NCBI GenBank assembly: GCA_028456385.1
Contig: JALNQF010000138.1
Location: forward strand, 55,083 to 119,082
Reading direction: 5' to 3'
Origin: Ophiosphaerella korrae
Taxonomy: Eukaryota > Ascomycota > Dothideomycetes > Pleosporales > Phaeosphaeriaceae
Length of the DNA stretch: 64,000 nt
In this document: positions 1 through 13,049 of the stretch, piece after piece
How the letters are laid out: each line of letters starts with the position of its first letter
Position numbering within the stretch: the first letter of the stretch is position 1
Made by a program: the position numbers and the translations under genes
Notes under the pieces: generated by a model
Told to the model about the DNA's origin: nothing
Databases searched by the model: none
What the model saw: only the letters and a program-made list of their open reading frames with translations

Positions 1-222
1 GGCCACCTTACCTACCTGGCCGCTGGAGGCAGCGTCTGAGCAGCGGCAACAGCAGCAGCAGCTGTGGCGCTGCGGGCCCGATACGCACCCAATACCTACG
101 TAGGACGCATCCAATACGCACAGCCAGTGGAAGTGGAGCCTAGTCCTCGATGCTGCTCGGTCGCGGGCAGCTCAGTCGGGCGAATGTGACGTTTGAGGAG
201 TGTATGGCGCAAGCGGCACGTC

Positions 223-286
223 CATGCTGCCATGCTGCCATGCTACCATGCTGCCGTGCTGCCGTGCTGCCACGCTGCCATGCTGC
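223..286. repeat. 8-bp tandem repeat, CATGCTGC x8
   Basis: Eight consecutive 8-bp units read CATGCTGC or one-base variants (CATGCTAC, CGTGCTGC, CACGCTGC). Several variants differ by C/T or G/A transitions. It lies in a short open frame, but the frame has no other support. Confidence 0.85.
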
Positions 287-1052
287 GCCAGACTAGGTCG
301 ATTGCAATAGTAATAACCTCTGTATCAGTATGTGAAGCGATGCCGGACCAGAACGAGTGCTGCAGCGCCCCACAGCCGCCAAGGGGTCAGCACGTGGGCG
401 CCCTGTCCGACCGGCCAGGGCCCCGAAGCCTATGCATTCGCCGGCTTCGCCCACAGCCAGTTGTGTCAAGTTGCGCGCCCACCTCCCTCACCACTATCAC
501 TACTCCGGCCAAGCTGCACCATTATCGACCGTCCTGTATTACCCATCGCCCGTCGATCATGGCTGCCCTCCCTGCCTCCTTGTATCCGTCTCCCTAGTCT
601 AGTTAGTCTGTCTAGTGTCTAGTCCGTCCACGAACGAGATGAATAAATGCTACTTGCCCCCGCCCGCGGGAGCCCGTGTACTGCTGCTAATTGCTGCTGC
701 TAATTTGCTGCTGTCCTGGATCAATGCCGCCTGCCTTGACTTGACTCCGGCCCACCATGGCAGCAAAGAACCCTATCGCAGATGCTCGTGTTTCACCGCG
801 TGTGCTGCACCTGCACGCCCACCGTGTCATCTCTGCAGTCGCGGAGACTTCAGGCACGTGGAGAGGCCATACCAACTTGCCGCTATTCGCACGCCGCACC
901 CTCGTTTGGCAGCATGGCTTGCAAATGAGCTCAAGCATGGGCCAAACCAAACCCAGTGGTGTGCTCCTCAGTCCACGCCTACCTGGGACTGCTAATCGAC
1001 TGCCTCCTCCAGCCTGACGCCATGGCAACGCCCAAGGCCAGCCGTCTGTTCA

Positions 1053-1118
1053 CCCTACCCTACCCTACCCTACCCTACCCTACCCTACCCTATACTATAC
1101 TATACTACACTACACTAT
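1053..1118. repeat. (CCCTA)n pentanucleotide repeat grading into TATAC repeats
   Basis: About eight exact CCCTA units are followed by degenerate TATAC/TACAC units. The period is 5, so this is not the 6-bp fungal telomere repeat TTAGGG/CCCTAA. Confidence 0.85.
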
Positions 1119-1810
1119 GCACAGCACCACAGCACGCACTATAGCAACCGCCAACCCTCGCGGCTACTGAGGCAAATTTGTCCCTGTTCACCGCTTCCAA
1201 ACAAGCTAACTTGGCGAGGCTACGCGGCTAGCCATCCTACAGCCAAGATCCATCATTTTGGTCTTGTTCGCCATCGCCCTGCCTGTTTCGAACTCCTACA
1301 TATCTCCCCCAGTCGCGGAGCCCAGCCGCAGTTAGAGTCGCTTGGCGCCCATATTGGCCCTCGACACTTGTTGGCGATAGCAACTTCAAACTTGCAAACG
1401 CTAGCGCTCAGGCCCGGTGCCGCGATGCCAGCACGACCAAAACCAAAGCAAAGCATCGTGTAGGAACGAGAAAAAAATATTTGTTTGACTAGGTGCAGAT
1501 GAGCTGCCCGCTCCCCCCTGCAACACCCATTGCTCCTTGCGGCTAGCGCGAGCGTTTTCCGACGTGCGGGAGAAATATCGCCATGTGTGCTTGAGACGGC
1601 TCCAGCTGCGTCTCGTGTAAAAAAAGCACTTTCAATATGTCAGACAACGTTTGCCGTCTGAAAACCTTTTCTCTGGTCACCGCCATCTGCTTTTCCCTTT
1701 TCTACCAGATCTTTCTAGCGCCATGCAGCCCAAACCTAGTCCAGCCATTGCCGATAAACGATAGATACTCATTCTTTGTGGACATGGCTTGCCGTTCCGT
1801 CCAATAGGCA

Positions 1811-1870
1811 ATTCAATAGCTTTCAATGGCTTTCAATGGCTTTCAATGGCTTTCAATGGCTTTCAAATGC
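1811..1870. repeat. 10-bp tandem repeat, TTTCAATGGC
   Basis: There are six 10-bp units. The middle four (1821-1860) are identical, and the first and last carry one or two changes. No gene overlaps it with any support. Confidence 0.85.
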
Positions 1871-3555
1871 TGACTTTACTCGCGACTGCGTTAGTCTGAC
1901 CCTGACCACACGCTATTTCTTTACTTTTCATACACACCCCAACATACGGGGGTTTGAAAACAAAGAAATTTACCATCACCTGCAGCTCTTCCATTCAACG
2001 TCCATGCGCACTGACTGGGCCGCCGTTGTGAACCGCACCCCCGATCATGCGCATCATCGCAACGTAATTCGCTCTCAGTTCTTCATCGGTCCGTCTCTCG
2101 CACATGTTTCCAGCGCGTCTGACCCGCGACCCGAAGCGGTAGATCAAGCGGTTGCGACTATCTTGCACGGAAAGTACCGTCTACCTCATAACCCTGCAGA
2201 CCGGCTCGCCTGCCTTGCTGGATTTGCCACGGCTGCATGTAAGCAGGGTTTTGCAAGGATGCCTTCAGGAACATGGATGCCATGTCTCTCTTCACCCCTT
2301 CACTCAATCACGTCTGTTCACGATTGCGCAACAGGAACTGTCAGTCCCAAAATGGGCGGCGTATAGCATGGGGCCAATGGCGCCGGAGCAGCTTTCACGC
2401 CCTCAACCGATCTCATCCCTGGATCCAAGCTGCGTTCAAAACGCATCGCCGCCGCCACCATTCTTCTTTCCAGATCATTTTCGAATGCTGGTAGCGAGCG
2501 AGGGCCCTAGTTCGACGCCACAGGCACCGTCAAACCTTGGAACTGGTCTTCCTCCTTCGCCCGAAAATCAGCCACCAACCCAAAACTCCGCCAGTCAGGC
2601 CCCTCACGAGAGGGCCAACGGGAGTAGCGTCATGGAGTGACGACCACGCGATTCCATCCTGAAACGGCCTGCAAAAGATAAAGTTTGTCGCCCGCGCCAG
2701 GGTCGCCGCCTACTGCACCTGCAGACACCACCACCTGCCTGCCGCTGTATCTATGACATACCACTCTACACCGTAGGGTTTTTGTTTTGCGGACATGTGT
2801 TGCGCGTCCAATCTTCGACGAGCCTTCTAGTCTGCGTTTAGAAGACCTTGCATGCATGGCGTCGAGGCGCTGAACAAAAGCGATTGAGCTTAGACAATAG
2901 GCCTGTCGCTGACAAGCATCACAGACTCACAGCAGATATCACAGCTCATCACATCGTGATCCAGTGCCCAGGCGGCTGGAAATTGTGTGCGAGTTAGTAC
3001 ACCTGATTAAAAATGCTACAAGGCCGCCTGACATCGCATTCGTCGCTGCGTACCTGCTCAAGCGAGCGACGCTGCAATGGTTTGGTAACAAGCGAACCAG
3101 GCTAACAGCGCAACCGAATCTGATACTAGCTAAAGTGATATTCAGCCGCGCGCTCTCCACAAACACGATCGACGCCGAGGTTTGGGCGTCAATGCACGTT
3201 CTAATACTTTGAATGACCAAAAAAACTTTGAATACGGAATGTGGAGTGGAGAATCGGGTCTATTATCGCGACATTATGAGCGAACGCACACGCACACGCA
3301 CACGCAACCATCCTTGCCTGAACTTGGTACATGCTCCGTGTCTATCATGATTCGATTCACCGTTCACATGCTCTCTAGCACGTCCGAGATACTGGGCGAC
3401 GCTGTGCGCCGCCCCCCTCCCCCCCCCTTCTAAAACTGCAAGGACGGGCACTAGAATGTTGCTAGAAGATTATCGCGAGGCGTCTCATCTCCGTGGTGTG
3501 GAGTGACCCAAGCCACATCGGTAGATCCCATCAGTCACCACTGACTACACGCTAC

Positions 3556-5292
<1,737 letters not shown>

Positions 5293-6149
5293 GTTTTCTG
5301 AATTACACCGCAGAAAGCCAGGCTCAAACTGGTATATTGAGGAGGCAGCGTGCAGCACGCGGGGCAGGCATTCTTCATATACTGTGCTGTGTTGGCGAGC
5401 TGTGTTGGCTGCGGGGAGCGTCCCGCCATAACCGTCTCTACGCGTCGACAAGAGTCTAACGGACGCGCAGTAAGCTGCGTGAGGTAATTCCGGTGGCTCT
5501 ATTGCCCCCCAGGACGACCATCGAGGCTCTCACATGCCATTTTCCGTACCGAGACTGCCACTCCCCACGTCATTTTGGCTTGCCGTCCCCGTTTCCTGAA
5601 GCCATGGACTGATCGCACATGACGATGCTGCGCCTTCGACTCTTGTTCTGCCGCCAGGGCTCACGATGGCCAAGGCGGTCAGTGGAGCGGCGGGCCGTCG
5701 ATTCAGCCTGCCTTTTATCCCGTCTGGTGGTGGGGAGACGAGTAGGGCCTTGGTCACGAGCGTGTTGAGGAATGGAAAATAGAGGCAAGTCCAGGCGACC
5801 TTTCTCTACCTGGTCACTACCGCCCATATCACGCTCCACTCGAGAGAGTTGTATGGACTGGATTAAGATTGCTGGAGCTGGCAATGGCGTCTTGGCCGGA
5901 ATGGCTTCTTTGGGCAATTTGAGGACTGCGGGGGAAGCTCAGTGTATGACGCCGCCAGGCCGCTTTGAGCAGCGGTTCCGCCGTATCGAATCTTTCTTAC
6001 TTTGCGCAACTCTAGTTCAACGTCGGAATCAGTCTTCACTATCAGAACTGCGTCGGAACAAATGAGATATAAGAAATCGGCCGTGGGAGGGGATTCATCA
6101 TGTTCGAACAGATATCGGAATCGCAATAGTCGTGCGAGACAAGGCCACC
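5293..6149. other. divergent intergenic region, GH1 / Gig2-like
   Basis: This is the shared upstream region of the beta-glucosidase (-) and the dioxygenase (+). I see no additional gene. The overlapping short open frames lack any domain. Confidence 0.5.
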
Positions 6150-7679
6150 ATGTTTTCCTCTCTTCGTGCTCTCCAGACCAGTCGAATCCCATATAAATTC
6201 AAAACGCATCTTCGGACCGCAGCGACCCACGCCCAACGACGACGGGAGGGCGATATATCTGATGCATTTGCTTCGCTATCGGGGCAAAATTTCAAGCCTC
6301 TTGGGCCTGAGTATGCCGAGTTGAAAGGTCGCCTAATCAAAGGATCCGAGGACCAAGTACAAGAGTCCTGGGGTCGCTTGTTGCGCGAGCTACGAGAAGA
6401 GATTCCACGCATCATCGACCTCGGATCCAAAGCCATTCCAGAGATAGACTTTAAGGACCTCGGCGATGCGCCTTCGTCCTTCAGCGCAGAACTAAAAAAG
6501 CGAGGCGTGGCAGTAATAAGAGGCGTAGTCCCCCCATCCCAAGCCCTGCAATGGAAAGCAGAAGTGCGCGACTACATCCGCCAAAACCCCCAAACAAAAG
6601 GTATACACATTCGCACATCTTATTGGCGGCCATGCCTAACGCATCAAGGCTTCCCCGCGACAAACCCCCAAGTCTTCGAACTCTACTGGGCAAAACCCCA
6701 GCTCCACGCCCGTGCCCACCCGCGCATCCTCCACACCCAAAGGTTCCTCATGAGCCACTGGCACTCGGCAAATCCACACGCTCCCATCTCTACCAATCGC
6801 CCCGTCTCCTACGCAGACCGCCTGCGCATCCGCCTCCCGGGCGACGCCCACTTCGCCCTCGGCCCGCACGTCGACGGCGGCAGCGTCGAGCGTTGGGACG
6901 AGCACGGGTACGGGCTAGGCCACGTCTACGACGCCGTCTTCCACGGGCACTGGGAGGCCTACGACCCGTGGGAATCGAGCTGTCGGCTGCCCATCCAAGC
7001 AGACCTGCACAACGGCGTCGGCGCCGCCAGCGCCTTCCGCATGCTTCAGGGCTGGCTGGCGCTCAGCGACACGGCGCCCGGCGAGGGCTCGCTCAAGGTA
7101 TACCCGCTGCTCCAACACGCAACCGCCTACTTCCTACTGCGCCCGTTTTTCTCTCCTACACACCCCGACCCCACCCACCCGGCGTTCCTGCACCCACACA
7201 ACTGGTCCCTCAGCCCCACGCCTGACCCCGCCCTCCACGGCGCGTCCCCAGGCCACGGCCAGGAACTCACGCCCCTCTTCCACCCCCACCTCCGCCTCGC
7301 CCAAGCCATGACCCCCGTCCCCCGCGTTCACCCAGGCGATTTCGTCGCCTGGCACTGCGACACCATTCATGCCGTCGACCCCGTGCACGCTGGCACTTCG
7401 GACTCCAGCGTTCTGTATATCCCCGCGTGTCCATTGACCGCGGGAAATGCTGAGTATTTGCTGAAAGCACGCGAGTGTCTTGAGAGTGGTATGCCGGCGC
7501 CGGATTTTGGGGGGGGCAAGGGGGAGGAAGGGTTTTTGGGGAGGGGTCGGGTGGGTGATGTTTCTGGGGAGGAAGGGAGGAGGGCGGTTGGAGTGGAAAA
7601 GTGGGATGGGGAGGGGTTGGGGGAGGGGGAGAAGAGGGCGGTTGGGGAGGCGAATCGGATTTTGGGGTTTGATGGGTAA
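6150..7679 (+). CDS. Gig2-like (DUF1479) Fe(II)/2-oxoglutarate dioxygenase-fold protein
   Basis: The protein belongs to the DUF1479/Gig2-like family (bacterial YbiU, Candida Gig2). The family has the fold of phytanoyl-CoA-type oxygenases; its substrate is not established. The likely metal-binding H-x-D lies in LGPHVDGGSVERWDE and a distal His in WHCDTIHAVDP. The best start is the ATG at 6150 in a GCCACC context; the frame upstream opens only with GTG. A 48-nt segment, 6601-6648, begins GTATAC, has a CTAAC branch site and ends CAAG; it is a multiple of three without a stop. Splicing it gives 493 aa and joins TKG directly to FPATNPQVFELYWAK. The first 30 residues are basic and hydroxylated, possibly a mitochondrial presequence. 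The C-terminal 60 residues are Gly/Glu-rich and low in complexity. Confidence 0.82.
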   Translation: MFSSLRALQTSRIPYKFKTHLRTAATHAQRRREGDISDAFASLSGQNFKPLGPEYAELKGRLIKGSEDQVQESWGRLLRELREEIPRIIDLGSKAIPEIDFKDLGDAPSSFSAELKKRGVAVIRGVVPPSQALQWKAEVRDYIRQNPQTKGIHIRTSYWRPCLTHQGFPATNPQVFELYWAKPQLHARAHPRILHTQRFLMSHWHSANPHAPISTNRPVSYADRLRIRLPGDAHFALGPHVDGGSVERWDEHGYGLGHVYDAVFHGHWEAYDPWESSCRLPIQADLHNGVGAASAFRMLQGWLALSDTAPGEGSLKVYPLLQHATAYFLLRPFFSPTHPDPTHPAFLHPHNWSLSPTPDPALHGASPGHGQELTPLFHPHLRLAQAMTPVPRVHPGDFVAWHCDTIHAVDPVHAGTSDSSVLYIPACPLTAGNAEYLLKARECLESGMPAPDFGGGKGEEGFLGRGRVGDVSGEEGRRAVGVEKWDGEGLGEGEKRAVGEANRILGFDG

Positions 7680-7959
7680 TAGTAAAGGGGAAGTGGGGTT
7701 TTTAAGATGGGGATTTATTTGGATGGATCTAGGGGTATAAGTAATATGAAATAGCCACAGGAGGGCTCAACTGTTGTACCTAGGGAATTTCTTTCCCGGT
7801 TTCAAGGTCAAGTTTCGTTTGTCAGCTACGGGAAAGTCACCTACTTCCAACCCCCCCCTTCCTCTCAACACCAAAAACAAAACACCCCAACCAGATAAGT
7901 TCGCTGGCCCCCAACACAAATCCGTTTCGCAAACGCCCGAAATCAGCTTCCCGCACACA

Positions 7960-9574
7960 CTACAACTTCGCAACCACGCCACCCCCAAACACCCCCCGCA
8001 CCAACTCGCCCACCCGCTCCGCAGTGCCCCTATCCCATAAATCAGCTCCCCCCATTCCCTATCCCACTACTAAGCTCACAAAAAGCACTCACCAAGAAGC
8101 CTGATACCCCGCGCCCGAATGCCCATACGCATGCACAACCGGCACGCTCCACTTGCGTCCAGTCTCCAGCTCGATTCTCGGCCCGCCGGTGCGCGACGCT
8201 TGCAACCATCAAATCAGCCCAATCCTCTCTCTACCTTCCACATGCAACAAGCCAAAAAAAAAAAAAAGGGGGGGGGGGGGGCGTCAGGGGTCGGGAAACA
8301 AACATACGCCTTAATCCAACGTTCTTTGAAATAACCTGTAGGTCCTCCGGGGCGCCGAGCTCCGGGGCCAGCGCGCAGCAGCGGCGCATGATGTCGTTGC
8401 CTAGCTGCTCGTCCCATGTCGGGGTCCAGTCGTGGTCCTGGCGGCTGCCGCCGAGGATTACGCCGCCGGATAGGGGCCGCGGGAATATGTAGGTTGTGGT
8501 GGGGGAGAGGCGGGTTGGGGCGCGGAGGGACCTAGGGGGGTGGGGAGGAGGGTTAGTGTGGGTGGTGGAGGGGAGGGGAGGGGAGAGGAGAGGAGAGGAG
8601 GAGGAATGGGGGAAGGAGGCGTTCGCAGTGCTTCATACATGTTGCTTCGCTCGAATTCATACATTCTGTTGATGGGGACCTTGGGTTCGGCGACGAGGAG
8701 TGTTTGGCCACGCGTGGGGTAGACGTTAGTATCTGCGACGTCGGTGAGGGCGAGGGAGCCAAGGCCAGTGGCGTTAACGAGGATATTCGTGGACGGCAGT
8801 GCGGCCAGGACCGCGGTTATGGATTCGAAGTGGCGGCGGAGGAAGAGGACGATGCCTCTGGCGAGGACTTGGGATTGGAGCCTTTGAGCGTCAATTCAGT
8901 CTAGTCCACGGTATTGCTCGCGGCCTACCAGGCCAGATACACGGCGGTGTTGATGCGGAACGTGCTGGGGAACTCGAGCCCAAAGACGGCATCCTCAGGC
9001 AACTCGTCGCTGCGCAGAGAGCGCAGACCGCCGACTAAGGAGTCGTACCACACTTTTCCCGTGCCAGCGCTTAGAATCCCGGACTCTTCGATCGGCGCGT
9101 CGAACATGGCCCACATGCCTACAGTACACAAGCGTCAGTCAGTCAGTCAGTCAGCCAGTAACTCTCACTCCAACCCAGATTAGCGAAACGGAGGATAATC
9201 TACCCATGCGTCCCAACCCCATTTCATTCCCCTCCCCTTTCCGCACTGCTTTGCACCCCCACACGCTCTCGCCATCGACCAGCTGCCCAAAGCGCTTGAA
9301 GGTCGCTTCATCGAGCTTTTCGAGCGGGCCGTTGTCGTTGGCCATGGAGGACCAGTTTGCGCCTGCCCTGATGCGGCGTTAACTTTGGGTGCGGTGTTGG
9401 AGACAGATAGGGGGCGGCTTGCCATGGCGACGTGTAATCAATGCTGCGGTCTCCCGGGAAGTGTTTGGCGACGAGGGTGATTTGTGCGGAGGGGTAGGTG
9501 TGCGACAGGACGAGGGCGGTTGTCAGGCCTATGACGCCTGCGCCGAGGACGGTGATGTGGTGGGGTTCGGACAT
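7960..9574 (-). CDS. D-amino-acid oxidase, peroxisomal
   Basis: This is an FAD enzyme that oxidises D-amino acids to 2-oxo acids, ammonia and H2O2. The seven-exon model is 9574-9423, 9367-9204, 9118-8929, 8881-8663, 8531-8308, 8198-8093 and 8029-7960, giving 374 aa, normal for the family. The N-terminus has the dinucleotide-binding GAGVIGL. Splicing restores SPWAGANW (intron 1), GLRPSRTGG (intron 5) and the family signature VVHAYGHSGAGYQASWG (intron 6). The last three residues are AKL, a peroxisomal type-1 targeting signal, as expected for a peroxide-producing oxidase. Intron 1 is GC..AG (donor GCAAGC), and intron 5 holds an A14G14 run (plus-strand reading). The donor of intron 4 (8662) was chosen over one 24 nt further in because it preserves family spacing. 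Confidence 0.9.
8254..8281. repeat. A14 G14 homopolymer block inside a DAAO intron
   Basis: Fourteen A are followed directly by fourteen G on the plus strand (T and C tracts in the transcript). The block sits within intron 5 of the D-amino-acid oxidase gene, upstream of its acceptor at 8199. Confidence 0.9.
9134..9155. repeat. (CAGT)n microsatellite in a DAAO intron
   Basis: About five tandem CAGT units lie in intron 2 of the D-amino-acid oxidase gene, close to the acceptor at 9119. Confidence 0.85.
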
Positions 9575-10134
9575 GTTGGAATGGTGGGACGAGGGGATCG
9601 TTTGACGGGGGAAGTAATATATATATATATATCCAGTGCGATATGTCTTTTACGTCTTCGTGCCAAAGCACGGGAGCTTTACTTCTACGAATTGACCCCC
9701 CTTATCCGACGGAAAATAGCGGGCAAATAGCGGGCAAAACCGCAGCGACAAGGAAGTATGTCAGCAAAAGGGCTCACCGGTCACTGCTTGGAGTTGGCGT
9801 CGAAGTGTCTGCATCGGAGTGAGGTTGTCGTCGGAATGAACGGTGGGATACCGGGGTTCCGGAATTGGTATCGCGTAGCATGCAGCGCTTCTCAAGATAA
9901 GTTTGCTAGATATGACTTCCTGGTCGTGAGTCAAATGTGTGGTTTATAGAGCTTATTACACGCATTGTCGCATGCACTTATGTCTCTGCGTAGTATTCAA
10001 CCAACACCTCAATTCTCCTTGAAACGCCACAGCGATAGAGACAGCTATCAACAGAAAAACAGGGTATCTGACAGAATTGAAAACACACAACAAATAGGAC
10101 CCCGCATCTTCTCGCGGAAATACAGACCCTTCCC
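9575..10134. other. intergenic region 5' of DAAO and 3' of the Zn2Cys6 gene
   Basis: It contains an (AT)8-type microsatellite at about 9617-9632, some 45 bp upstream of the DAAO start codon. I see nothing else in it. Confidence 0.5.
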
Positions 10135-12609
10135 TCAAGCAGATTGCTTCATAAACCAATCCGAGCTGGCATCCACCATGTAATTAGTGATATTCGACTC
10201 GTTCCCATATGCGCCTTCAGGAATCTGCATGCCCTCAGCGGCAGGATAGTTCATCGTGCCGTCCATGGACACCGGCAGCCGCGGCATATTGAAGAAGTCA
10301 AAAACATCCAAATACTCGAGCTCATTGGGTGCGGGGGTACGCGCTGGCGTAATAGTTGGCAACCTCGCATTAAGCTTCGGCTGGCGGGAAATCAGAAAGT
10401 CGAGATCAAACGCACACCTGCGCATATCCGCAAGGATCTTAACCGTGGACGGGGTTACGCGCTCGCCATTCAAGCCGGGCGGGGATTGCTGGGATTCCTG
10501 ATACTCGGAGAGGACGCGGGAGAGGAGGCTGGCGTAGCGGGTGCCAACTTCCCAGTATTGGCCGAGGTCTTGGAGGGTGTTGACGAGGAGGTTGATGGAG
10601 GTGTCGACGCGGTGGTCGATGGTGGAGCCGTGGACAAGCAGGACGCGGGCTGCGACCCAAAGCGAGAAGGCGAATGGTGGGCCGAGTTTGCTGAGGCCGT
10701 TGTCGCGGACACATGCGCACAGTGTGGTGATGTTCTCAACGGCGCTGAGACACTTCTGGCTTGCACTAAATGATGGTGTGAATATGGGCGAGCGGTGGGT
10801 TGGATATGCTGCAGAGGAGTGCAGGCGGATGATGGTGCTACAGGAGTCAGCGGATGCCCTTGAAAATGCGCTCACAAATGACTTACGTGTAAAAAGCGGC
10901 GTGAAGCATGACCAAGCCACTGCTGATATTCTGATTCATGCCAGGCTTCGCAAAAATCCTCGCAAAGTTGCCGAATTCCTGCGGAAGGTTGTACTTCCAC
11001 TCTTCAATCGAATTATCAAGCTCCCGGTATTCCCCTTGCCACGCCTCGACATCCGACAATGAAGTGATATCGATGGGTTTCTTGAGAAACTTGTGTATCT
11101 TTGCCAAGATACCCAGCACTTCAATGTAATATGAAAAAGCCCCTAAATTCTCCGGCCGATTCATACTATAGTCTGATCGAGTCGAGGTATGGAACCATCT
11201 TGTTTCAACTGGTTGGTTCCGCGCGTACTGTTCATCGCGACATGGCAGTCTCCGGTCAATCTCGTTTTCGTCCAATGCAAACTCAAACGCAGTCGCGACA
11301 GTCGCGTAACGATCGAGTACATAGATCATCCAAAACAGCCGGCGTCGACTCTCTTCTTCAATCCAGTCCTTGGGCTCGGGTAAGACTATTGCGCGCAGAG
11401 TGTAAATGGACGCGTACTGTGGCGCAACAGCCGGCGAATGGCTTTCCACTGATAAACCTAATTGAACCACGCTACGGGTGATGAGCGCGAGCAGATTCCA
11501 CCCAGGCGGCCCGTTCGAACAGCCAACCACGTCCAAAGCCAGAATCACAAGCGCTTGAAGCGATTTCACCGAGCTGTTCTCGATGCCATATAGCAAGACC
11601 TTGGATTTTGAACTCGAGTGGTAGCGCGCCCGCTTCTCCGCAGTTAGTCGCTGATCGGTCGAGAACTTGACCGTGGTTGCTACAATTGCATGGAGAATGA
11701 TGCGATCGGCCTCATCCAAACTCGCTTCCCCAAACAGCGAGTTCAATGTCGTTTGCCGGTGGAGTATAGGACACCATGGATAGATGTGCTTGAAGAAAAG
11801 GTCGACCAGCCCGTACAGCAAGTCATAAGGAGGAAAGTCTGCGTCTGTTGGTCCTAGGGCTCGCGACATGGAAGGATTGAATTGATCGTTATACGGCGCG
11901 AAAGAATCCCTGTGAAGCGCACCCAAGCCCTGCTGCATATCCTCCGGCTGTCCGTGGTATCCATTCCCTGTGACCGATGGAGTGGGCCTTGGGTCTGTGA
12001 CACCAGCACCGAATTGGCTCTGTATAGCGGATTGGGACGGAAACGTCGGCGTGGGTTTCTGGAGGAATAGGGCGGTTTCATGTCGTGGTACGTGTGGTGT
12101 TTGTAGAATAGAGGGACTACGGAAGGACACCTCTTGCGGAGAGGGCCCCGCGCTGACAGAAGCAGCAGATAGTTGATGGATCTGCGTCTGTTGCTGGGCA
12201 ATGAGTGATTCCAGCTTGTCCAGACGCGCCTCCAGCTCTCTCCCATAGCCAGCGCGTAGCCCAGGCTTCTTCCTCGGCTTGTTTCGGTGTCAGTCGACTC
12301 GCCCCACTTCTCGCAGCAGACACATACAAGATATATGCAGGTGGTGTGGTTCTTCAAGCACCAGCCGCAGGCCGGATGGCCTCTGTCACATTTGACCTTG
12401 CGTGTCTTACACGTCTCACAGCTAACGCTCAAGGGCCGTTTTCTTTTGGATGCGCCGGATGGGCCTCGGTCCCCAGCGTCATCCGCGCTAGAGCCCTCGT
12501 CGCTCCAGGAATGGCCGTCCGGAGAGTGGTGCGAGAATTTGGAGGTTCCATTGGGGCTCGCAACCTGCTGGAGAGCTGCAGGGACGTTGGTAGCAGAAGT
12601 TGCATCCAT
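10135..12609 (-). CDS. Zn2Cys6 fungal-specific transcription factor
   Basis: This is a nuclear regulator of 791 aa in three exons: 12609-12328, 12277-10887 and 10837-10135. The zinc cluster is about residues 64-92 (CETCKTRKVKCDRGHPAC, then CLKNHTTC) with the usual six cysteines. Splicing intron 1 joins TCIYL to PRKKPGLRAGYGRELEAR, a linker and coiled coil common in this class. The middle homology domain is recognisable by YPWCPILHRQTTLNSLFG and by RRLFWMIYVLDRYATVATAF. The C-terminal third is less conserved. The start codon is the first ATG of a frame reaching the zinc cluster, 63 residues upstream of it. The gene is divergent from L-rhamnonate dehydratase with only 440 bp between start codons, so it may regulate that pathway. 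I do not recognise a named orthologue. Confidence 0.9.
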
Positions 12610-13049
12610 TGCGACTCGGGCGATGCAGTGCAGCGTGTTGTTCGGCGCAGCAGAGACCGAGACATGGAGGATCCGCCGCGGGGTTAGGCACGATTAGTAG
12701 CCTGTCAGTGCCGGTGTAATTACCGAGAGAGGAGCTCTTCCGCGTCCTGTCAGTGGTTGGCCCACCTAGCCATGGCTGACACAGCAGCATTAGACCTCTT
12801 CGGCAGCGGTATTGAATCCAGAGATTTTGACTACCGAGCTGCCACGCGACTGAGATCCACTCATCGCCAAGGGTGCCAGAGAAATGCATGTGTTCGGGTT
12901 GTGTACCGCAGCGAGATCGACCGAAATAATATGGCTTGCGATATTTTCCGAAGTGCCTCTCTTCAGGTGACCATATATTACATATCTCACTTGCTGCTCA
13001 TGCCCCTCTCTGCATTGTGATTCAGTCCTTGTCCAATACCTCAGCCGTC
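12610..13049. promoter_or_regulatory. bidirectional promoter region, Zn2Cys6 factor / rhamnonate dehydratase
   Basis: These 440 bp separate two divergent start codons and must hold both promoters. I did not find a regulator site that I could name with confidence. Confidence 0.55.

Larger units (their letters stand above)
1..3555. other. gene-free left end with short tandem repeats
   Basis: I find no gene I can support in this stretch. Open frames exist, for example at 1776-2640 on the plus strand, but they have no recognisable domain, no plausible intron structure, and several overlap in different frames. The interval holds an 8-bp, a 5-bp and a 10-bp tandem repeat (listed separately), a short CACACG run near 3285-3306, and the 3' flank of the beta-glucosidase gene at its right end. 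Confidence 0.5.

Noticed and set aside
1053..1118. Telomere-like CCCTA repeats
   Set aside because: The period is 5 (CCCTA), not the 6-bp TTAGGG/CCCTAA, and the run is short and grades into TATAC repeats. It is not evidence of a chromosome end.
1776..2640. Open frames of 196 and 162 codons on the plus strand
   Set aside because: They overlap in different frames, have no recognisable domain, and one starts within a 10-bp tandem repeat.
6551..7225. 224-codon frame rich in Pro/Arg
   Set aside because: It is an alternate frame of the C-rich Gig2-like coding region and has no domain.
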